35,294 nucleotides of DNA from Atopobiaceae bacterium (GTDB lineage: Bacteria; Actinomycetota; Coriobacteriia; Coriobacteriales; Atopobiaceae): contig JAFWKQ010000027.1 of NCBI GenBank assembly GCA_017545665.1, positions 1 through 35,294 of the forward strand, in the 5' to 3' direction. The notes beneath the pieces were generated by a model. It saw only the letters and a list, made by a program, of their open reading frames with translations. It ran no database searches and was not told the DNA's origin. Positions 29,977-35,294 of this stretch are shown one piece after another. The stretch's first letter is position 1, and every line of letters starts with the position of its first letter. The position numbers and the translations under genes were made by a program.

Positions 29977-32160
29977 TCAGCCCACTTGTTGCCGTTCCAC
30001 GAGCTTGGCAAAGAGCCCGCCCGCCCGAACGAGCTCCTCGTAGGTCCCGTCCTCTGCAATGCGCCCCTGGTCGAGCACGACGATGCGCTCGCAGTGACGT
30101 ATGGTAGAGAGGCGATGCGCCACGACGATGCGCGTGCACGCCATGGCGTCGAGCGCCTCCGACACTTTGGCCTGCGTCACGTTATCGAGGGCGCTGGTGG
30201 CCTCGTCGAAGATGAGGACGGACGGCTTGGCCGCCACGGCACGGGCAATGAGCACACGCTGCCGCTGGCCACCCGATATGCCGCCACCCGTGACGTCGGT
30301 CTGCATACCCATGGGCATGCTGCGTATGTCGTCGGCGATCTGGGCCACCTCGGCCGCCTCCCAAGCGACGTCCATGGTCTTTTCAGGCGCACAGATAACG
30401 ATGTTGCCAAAGATGCTTCCCGGAAAGAGCTTGCCATCCTGCAGCACCGTGCCGATGTGGCGGCGCAGCGACGCGATGTCGAGCCGACCAATGTCCTTGC
30501 CGTCATAGAACACCGATCCCACCTGCGGCTTCTCAAAACCGAGCAGCAATCGCAGCAACGTAGACTTGCCACAGCCGGTGGTGCCCACGATGGCGACGTA
30601 GGACCCCGGAGCAATGGAGAGGTCGACGCCGTCGATAACGTTGGGCCCGCCCTCCTCATAGGCAAAGGAGAGGTTCGTGGCATCGATACGCCCTTCGAGG
30701 CTGTGCACTGCCTCACGCTCGCCGCTCGTCTCGGGCACCTGCTCCAAGAGCGGTCGCGCCAGCTCGAGGGTGGGTCCGACGCCCGCCAGCTGCCCCGCAA
30801 TGGTAGTGAGCGACATGATGGCCGCAGAGCACAGACCATAGGCAGACTGGAACGCCATATACGAGCTGAGCGAGAGGTTTCCCGCACCTGTGACGTAGAT
30901 AAGGACGCTTCCCAAAATCGATACGCACGGCCCCAAGGCACCGAGCAGGATGAGCGAGAACGGCGGGGCGTACTGTGCCTCGGCCTTGGGCTGGTAGCTG
31001 GTGGCCCAACGATGGAAGGCGCGGGTCTCGGCACCGGCGAGCTTTATCTTCTGTATGCCCGAGAACAGCGAGAACACCGTCCCCTGCAGCTGTGCCTCGG
31101 AGCTCACCAAGCGCGTCTGCAGGCGGCGCTGCCCAAGCACGGTGAGGACTGCAACAACGAGTTGCATGCCGATGGCAACAACAGCGGGTACGGCCATACC
31201 CGGCGCTAGGCCCCGGATTTGCACGAGGTAGACAAGCGAGAGGATGCACGACACGCCGCCGTTGAGCAGCGCCCCCATGAGCGTCGTGCCGAGTGACTGC
31301 ATGGCGCTCATGCGACTCGCCACATCACCCGAGCTGTAGGTCTTGAAGAACTCAGCCGGAAGCGAGATGAGCCGCGCGAACGTCGCCGACGAGAGGCCAC
31401 CCGAGACCTTCTGCGTGACACGCGCGTTTGCCACGGCGTTAAAGACGCCCAAGAGGTAGGTGCCCACGGCGACGCTCGCGAGCAGCACGGCGGTTGTCGC
31501 CAAACGCAGGTCGCTGCCGGCGGGGATCACCGAAGAGAAGAGGAGCCCCGTCACACTGGGCACCACCATGCCCACCAAGGTCACCACCAGCGAACCGACG
31601 AGCACGACGGCCCAGTCCGACGGCGTGGGGCAGGTAAGGGCAAAGCGCATCATGTCGCGCGCGGTAAGCCTCCTCATGGGAAGCGGCCTATAGAAGCAAA
31701 TCGCATCGGGCTCGAACTCCGAGGCCGCGTGTCCGCCTATGCGCACCTCGGTGCCGCGCGCACGGTCGCGATAATAGTAACGACCAAACCTATCCTGCAG
31801 AAGCGCTACACGCGCCCCGTCTTCGCGGCGCCTCGCCAGCACCGGGCCGTACATGTCCCTCCACCATTGCCCGTCGAGGGTGACCGGGCGATGCATCACG
31901 CCGCGCGACTCCAAAAGATAGGCAACCTTCTCGTCAAAGTCCGTCAGCTCCGAGGGCACGTCACGCTCGGGCAGGCCGAAGGCACGGCAGAGGTCGGCAA
32001 GCACCGTGTCGTCCGCATCGTTAAGACGCATGCCCGACCCAAGGGGTTGCTCGCGGTTCACCGTGCCCGCGAGCGCACGCACCGCGCGGCGCACATGCAG
32101 CGCATCATGCCCCTGTCGCTCGCGTATCTGCTTATCGAAGCTGTGATCGGTACTTGGCAT
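29977..32160 (-). CDS. NHLM-type ABC transporter without peptidase (ABC2)
   Basis: 727 residues. The N-terminal about 180 residues, not membrane, contain RLNDADDTVLADLCRAFGLPERD and LLQDRFGRYYYRDRARGTEVRIG, the cyclic-nucleotide-like region seen in the second NHLM exporter (TIGR03797 type) and no C39 Cys. Six membrane helices follow (about 190-470). The nucleotide-binding domain has Walker A GTTGCGKST, signature ISGGQRQRV and Walker B VLIFDEATSALD, then a switch His (VAHRLST). ATG 32160 follows AGGGAGG; the GTG two codons before is too close. It starts 10 nt after ABC1. Two exporters are usual in NHLM systems and may form a heterodimer. Confidence 0.93.
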   Translation of the reverse strand: MPSTDHSFDKQIRERQGHDALHVRRAVRALAGTVNREQPLGSGMRLNDADDTVLADLCRAFGLPERDVPSELTDFDEKVAYLLESRGVMHRPVTLDGQWWRDMYGPVLARRREDGARVALLQDRFGRYYYRDRARGTEVRIGGHAASEFEPDAICFYRPLPMRRLTARDMMRFALTCPTPSDWAVVLVGSLVVTLVGMVVPSVTGLLFSSVIPAGSDLRLATTAVLLASVAVGTYLLGVFNAVANARVTQKVSGGLSSATFARLISLPAEFFKTYSSGDVASRMSAMQSLGTTLMGALLNGGVSCILSLVYLVQIRGLAPGMAVPAVVAIGMQLVVAVLTVLGQRRLQTRLVSSEAQLQGTVFSLFSGIQKIKLAGAETRAFHRWATSYQPKAEAQYAPPFSLILLGALGPCVSILGSVLIYVTGAGNLSLSSYMAFQSAYGLCSAAIMSLTTIAGQLAGVGPTLELARPLLEQVPETSGEREAVHSLEGRIDATNLSFAYEEGGPNVIDGVDLSIAPGSYVAIVGTTGCGKSTLLRLLLGFEKPQVGSVFYDGKDIGRLDIASLRRHIGTVLQDGKLFPGSIFGNIVICAPEKTMDVAWEAAEVAQIADDIRSMPMGMQTDVTGGGISGGQRQRVLIARAVAAKPSVLIFDEATSALDNVTQAKVSEALDAMACTRIVVAHRLSTIRHCERIVVLDQGRIAEDGTYEELVRAGGLFAKLVERQQVG

Positions 32161-32170
32161 GTGCACCTCC

Positions 32171-34399
32171 CTATTCGTTCGAGATCAGCTGCTGGTACAG
32201 GCCGTCCTGCTCGAACAGCTCCTCGTGCGTGCCGCGCTGCACCACCCGGCCACGGTCCATCACAAGAATGAGGTCGGCATCGCGAACGGTCGAAAGACGG
32301 TGCGCGATCACAATGGTGGTGATGCCGCGTTCTGCCACCGCGCGCGTGAGGTCGAACTCGGTGCGGGCGTCGAGCGCACTCGTCGCCTCGTCAAATATCG
32401 CAATCGTCGGCTCGCCCGAGAGCACGCGGGCGATCTCCATCCGCTGCCGCTGCCCACCGCTAAAGTCCTTGGCGGCTTCGCGCATGCGGTGGTCGTAGCC
32501 GCCCGGGCGCGCCATGATGTCCTCGTGGATCTGGGCGTCCTTGGCGGCTTGGATGGCACTTCCGTTGGAGATGGTCTCGTCCCAGAGCTTTATGTTGTCG
32601 TAGACCGTGTCCTCAAAGAGGTAGCTGTCTTGGTCCACCACCATAAGCGAGCCGCAGAACACCTCCTTGGGAATGTCGAGCCGCCGCATCCCGTCGTACA
32701 GGATTTCTCCGGACCACGGCTCGTACAAGCCGCCCACCAGTTTGGCGATGGTCGACTTGCCGCAACCCGACATGCCCACGAGAGCTATCTTGTCGCCGGG
32801 ACGGATGGTGAGCGAGAAGTCGTTGAGCAGCGGCGGCTCCAAGGGCGAATAGCCAAAGGTGAGGTGACGTATGTCGATGGCACCCGTGAGCTTTTCGTAG
32901 CACACGTCGTCCTCAAGCGTGGTCGGCCCTTGGGGCTGCTCCCGGTACTTCATAACGTCCTCGATGCGCTCCATCGAGGCACGCATCTCGATAAGGGCCT
33001 GCGTGGCCGAGACCAACGCCGTCGCAGGCTGCATGAACTGCCTGAGCACGCCCTGAAACGCCGTGAGCATACCGGCAGAGAGGTGGCCATCCATGATGAG
33101 CTTTGCCCCCACCAGCAGCACCGCAGCGCTTGAGAGGCTGTTTATGAGGGCGGGCACGCCCACGAGGAATCGTGTGCCATCCACCTGCTCCACCTGCGCG
33201 CGCTGGGCCGAGGCGGCGTAACCCGCCCATTGCTCGAAATAGCCGTTTTCGGCACCGGAGACCTTGATCGTCTCTATCATGTCGATACCCATGTAGGTGG
33301 CGTTGCTCACCAGCGACATCTCGTGCATCTGACGGCGTTGCGCCTCCATCGTAAGGTTGGAAATCCACGCTCCCACCAGGCCTGTGGCCACGATGGCGCC
33401 AATGCCAATAAGCGAGAGCCCCACACTGTAGCGAAACATGATAACGAGGTACGCCACCAGCAGAATCGCCTCGTTGAGCAAGGGGGCAAGATGGGCCACC
33501 AGCGTCTGCGCCACCGTGTCGTTGAGCGACTGGCGACTGGCGAGGTCGCCAGGACGCCGTTGGGCAAAAAACCTCATGGGCAAGTGCAGCACATGCCAAA
33601 GGAACGACGCGTTTGCCGAGACGGCGAGCTTGCCCTGCACGCGGTAGGTAGTGGAGGCGTGAATGAGGCCTGCGACAAGCACAAAGACGGCGGTCGCCAG
33701 CATGGCCGCAACGAGGGGAGCCAGCATGTCGTGCGCACCAGCCGAGAGGATGTCGTCGGTAAAGACGCGGGAAAACGCGGGCATGAGCGGTGCGGACACC
33801 GCAGCGAGAAGCCCCGTGAGCATGAGCAGCAGAATCGCAGCCCTGCTTCCATGCAGGCGGCTCGAGACGAATTTCCACACCGAGTCGGGCTTGCCGCCCG
33901 GCACGAACTTGTCGGTGGGGACCATGGTGATCACGATGCCGGTGTAGGAGCGGTCGAACTCCTCCATGGAGACCCTTACGCGGCCGCGCGCCGGATCGTT
34001 AATGAGGGCTTGGCCCCTCTCGAACCCCTGCAGTACCACAAAGTGGCTAAAGTTCCAGTGAATAATGGCGGGATAGGTAACCTTGGTCTGGAGGGACCTT
34101 CTCTTGTACTTATAGATGTGCACCTCCATACCGTGCTTTTGCGCCGCTCTGGCAATGCTTGAGGCCTTTGCTCCGTCGCGCGAGACACCGCAGTCGTCGC
34201 GCAGCTGGTCCAGCGGGACGCGCAGCCCATAGTATGCAAGCACCATGGCAAGGCTCGCAGCGCCACACTCGGTGGCCTCCATCTGCATGACCACCGGGAC
34301 GCGCTTGCACGTGGTGCCTGGTTTCTGCGCGACGGCCACCTTCGTCTTCGTGCGCGGCACGGAAGCGGTCGTGTGGGCGGGTCTTGACGTCTCTGCCAT
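32171..34399 (-). CDS. NHLM-type peptidase-containing ABC transporter (ABC1)
   Basis: 742 residues. An N-terminal C39 peptidase with Cys45 (ATECGAASLAMVLAYYG), His119 (HFVVLQG) and Asp135 (NDPARG), and Gln39 for the oxyanion hole. Six membrane helices follow (about 170-450). The nucleotide-binding domain has Walker A GMSGCGKST, signature FSGGQRQRM, Walker B AIFDEATSALD and a switch His (IAHRLST). It should cut the Nif11 leader after Gly-Gly and export the core (TIGR03796 type). All catalytic residues are present. ATG 34399, 9 nt after the HlyD-like gene. The N-terminal 30 residues, rich in Thr/Lys/Ala, are not part of the peptidase. Confidence 0.95.
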   Translation of the reverse strand: MAETSRPAHTTASVPRTKTKVAVAQKPGTTCKRVPVVMQMEATECGAASLAMVLAYYGLRVPLDQLRDDCGVSRDGAKASSIARAAQKHGMEVHIYKYKRRSLQTKVTYPAIIHWNFSHFVVLQGFERGQALINDPARGRVRVSMEEFDRSYTGIVITMVPTDKFVPGGKPDSVWKFVSSRLHGSRAAILLLMLTGLLAAVSAPLMPAFSRVFTDDILSAGAHDMLAPLVAAMLATAVFVLVAGLIHASTTYRVQGKLAVSANASFLWHVLHLPMRFFAQRRPGDLASRQSLNDTVAQTLVAHLAPLLNEAILLVAYLVIMFRYSVGLSLIGIGAIVATGLVGAWISNLTMEAQRRQMHEMSLVSNATYMGIDMIETIKVSGAENGYFEQWAGYAASAQRAQVEQVDGTRFLVGVPALINSLSSAAVLLVGAKLIMDGHLSAGMLTAFQGVLRQFMQPATALVSATQALIEMRASMERIEDVMKYREQPQGPTTLEDDVCYEKLTGAIDIRHLTFGYSPLEPPLLNDFSLTIRPGDKIALVGMSGCGKSTIAKLVGGLYEPWSGEILYDGMRRLDIPKEVFCGSLMVVDQDSYLFEDTVYDNIKLWDETISNGSAIQAAKDAQIHEDIMARPGGYDHRMREAAKDFSGGQRQRMEIARVLSGEPTIAIFDEATSALDARTEFDLTRAVAERGITTIVIAHRLSTVRDADLILVMDRGRVVQRGTHEELFEQDGLYQQLISNE

Positions 34400-34408
34400 G
34401 GCCGGCCC

Positions 34409-34954
34409 CTAGTTAAGTACGTAGGTTATGGGAGCCACGTCTGTGAGCACCACCGAGACATCCACGAGCTCGCGCGGTTGAAGTCCATAGGCGTTCTGGG
34501 CATCCCCCTCGTAACCGATGGTGATGGCGTACTGGTAGAGGTCCTGCGTGTCGCCCCAGAGCGTTTGGAAGCGCCAGTCGGAGCGCGTCTGCTTCTGTAC
34601 CTCCTCAAAGGACATTGGGTCCTCCCCAACGGCAATAACGGTGCCCTGAATGGACTGGCCACTGGCAAGCGCAATGTTTGCCTCATGACCAACGAGGTAC
34701 TGGCCACCAACCTCGAGCGGCAGCAAACAAAGGATATGGTTGGCGTCTTCCTCATACATAACGCCCTTGGTACTCTGGGTCTTGGCAATGCTACCCGTAA
34801 AGCCCCACACGAGCGCACCGCACACGATAAGGACAAGCGCCGCTACAAGAACCCACACCGAGGGCCTGGACACACGTATGTACTCGTCCACCTTCTCGGG
34901 CGACTGCATGCGCTCAAGGCTTTCTTGGGTAAAGAGCTGCTTATTTGTTGCCAT
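34409..34954 (-). CDS. Short HlyD-like NHLM secretion protein
   Basis: 181 residues. The N-terminus (QLFTQESLERMQSPEKVDEYIRVSRPSVWVLVAALVLIVCGALVWGFTGSI) is diagnostic for NHLM-system HlyD proteins (TIGR03794 type), with one membrane helix (about 33-55). A beta-barrel part follows (ILCLLPLEVGGQYLVGHEANIAL...GTVIAVGEDPMSFEEV), then an end with PRELVDVSVVL. Usual members have about 400 residues with a long helical hairpin; here that hairpin is absent. Gram-positive cells lack an outer membrane to span, which may explain it. ATG 34954 is chosen; ATG 34972 is also possible, and neither has a strong site. It is the first gene of the RiPP operon. Confidence 0.85.
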   Translation of the reverse strand: MATNKQLFTQESLERMQSPEKVDEYIRVSRPSVWVLVAALVLIVCGALVWGFTGSIAKTQSTKGVMYEEDANHILCLLPLEVGGQYLVGHEANIALASGQSIQGTVIAVGEDPMSFEEVQKQTRSDWRFQTLWGDTQDLYQYAITIGYEGDAQNAYGLQPRELVDVSVVLTDVAPITYVLN

Positions 34955-35078
34955 CGTTCGGCCCGTCTCCATTCGCCTGGTCGAGGGGAACGCGGCCCCT
35001 CGGCGCTCGCTTGCCGGGAACTCAGAAGGTATCGCCATAGCCCGAACGCAACATGTTCTCAGTCACGTCATCCCCCTT

Positions 35079-35108
35079 TGTTATGACACTGGTTTATTAT
35101 TCATAACA
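35079..35108. promoter_or_regulatory. Operator-like inverted repeat between RiPP operon and MerR-type gene
   Basis: TGTTATGA (35079-35086) and its exact complement TCATAACA (35101-35108) flank 14 nt of AT-rich DNA (CACTGGTTTATTAT). The site lies in the 202-bp divergent gap. MerR-family regulators bind such dyads within promoters. In addition the palindrome AACATGTT occurs at 35050-35057 and 35105-35112. Confidence 0.65.
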
Positions 35109-35156
35109 TGTTACCGTGGTGTCAGGACAAGCCCGCGACTAACGAAAGGCAACGAC

Positions 35157-35294
35157 ATGGCAGATGAGCAGCCAACCAGAAGCGAATCGCATAAGTGGGA
35201 CTACGTTGGGCGTGAGCTGTTTTCCATTGGGCAGGCCTGTGCCGCGTGCGGACTCTCGCGATCAATGCTCATCAAGCTTGAGAATGCGGGTTTC
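35157..35294 (+). CDS. MerR-type HTH regulator, 5' part
   Basis: The window ends after 46 codons. ATG 35157 follows GAAAGGCAACGAC. After a short polar start comes GRELFSIGQACAACGLSRSMLIKLENAGF, the first helix-turn-helix of MerR proteins (SIGQ-A...CGLS...L...E..G). It is divergent from the RiPP operon with a dyad between them, so it is the probable regulator of that operon and of itself. The effector domain is outside the window. Confidence 0.75.
   Translation, partial: MADEQPTRSESHKWDYVGRELFSIGQACAACGLSRSMLIKLENAGF

Noticed and set aside
29713..31209. Long plus-strand frame opposite the radical-SAM and ABC2 genes
   Set aside because: The minus strand has intact SPASM and ABC motifs with ribosome sites; the plus frame has none.

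Overview
The window is about 35.3 kb of high-GC DNA (by eye roughly 60% or more). Strong Shine-Dalgarno sites, ATG/GTG starts and the gene content suggest an actinobacterium of the Coriobacteriia type (gut or rumen Eggerthellaceae/Atopobiaceae-like). That placement is an inference from style, not from a marker gene. It begins inside the 3' end of a tRNA gene and ends inside a MerR-type regulator.

Left part (1-5.0 kb): an accessory region downstream of the tRNA end. It holds a 12-bp triple repeat, an orphan Nif11-type RiPP precursor (462-641, minus), a truncated Fic protein, an unrecognised 157-residue ORF, a broken acyltransferase-like fragment, an SDR oxidoreductase and two VOC-fold proteins.

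Middle (5.4-19.4 kb): remains of a tailed-phage head module in normal order: terminase C-terminus, portal (frameshifted), scaffold, and the capsid N-terminus (disrupted and cut off). An AT-rich membrane-protein gene sits between terminase and portal. A restriction island of about 10.8 kb sits between portal and scaffold: TfoX-N protein, HTH protein, RHH protein, HsdM, HsdS, a DUF262/DUF1524 (GmrSD-like) protein, HsdR with an in-frame amber codon, and two proteins with PD-(D/E)XK-like residue patterns. Methylation should be intact; classical Type I cleavage should be off unless the stop is suppressed.

19.4-26.9 kb: an AlbA_2/ATPase-type regulator and a decayed duplicate of it, a small membrane protein, an HxlR regulator divergent from a FrnE/DsbA-like and MBL-fold gene pair, degraded genes, and a membrane-bound GGDEF protein. 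Two copies of one structured element of about 70-80 nt occur here. One is in frame in the capsid gene, the other in frame in an unrelated decayed gene on the opposite strand. Both keep a two-hairpin fold through paired changes, which makes this the most unexpected non-coding signal in the window.

26.9-35.3 kb (minus strand): an apparently complete radical-SAM RiPP operon. In transcription order it is a short HlyD-like protein, an ABC exporter with C39 peptidase (NHLM ABC1 type), a second ABC exporter (NHLM ABC2 type), a SPASM radical-SAM maturase, a Tat-type lipoprotein alpha/beta hydrolase (DUF3089-like), and last a 118-residue Nif11-type precursor. The core of the precursor is three copies of a 17-residue Cys-X-Cys...Gly-Gly-X-Gly repeat. 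Palindromic GTCAAAAGGGG hairpins flank the precursor. A divergent MerR-like gene and a shared inverted repeat probably control the operon. The likely scheme is that the maturase modifies the repeats, C39 removes the leader at Gly-Gly, and the ABC/HlyD proteins export the product. The orphan Nif11 peptide at the left end may be a second substrate.
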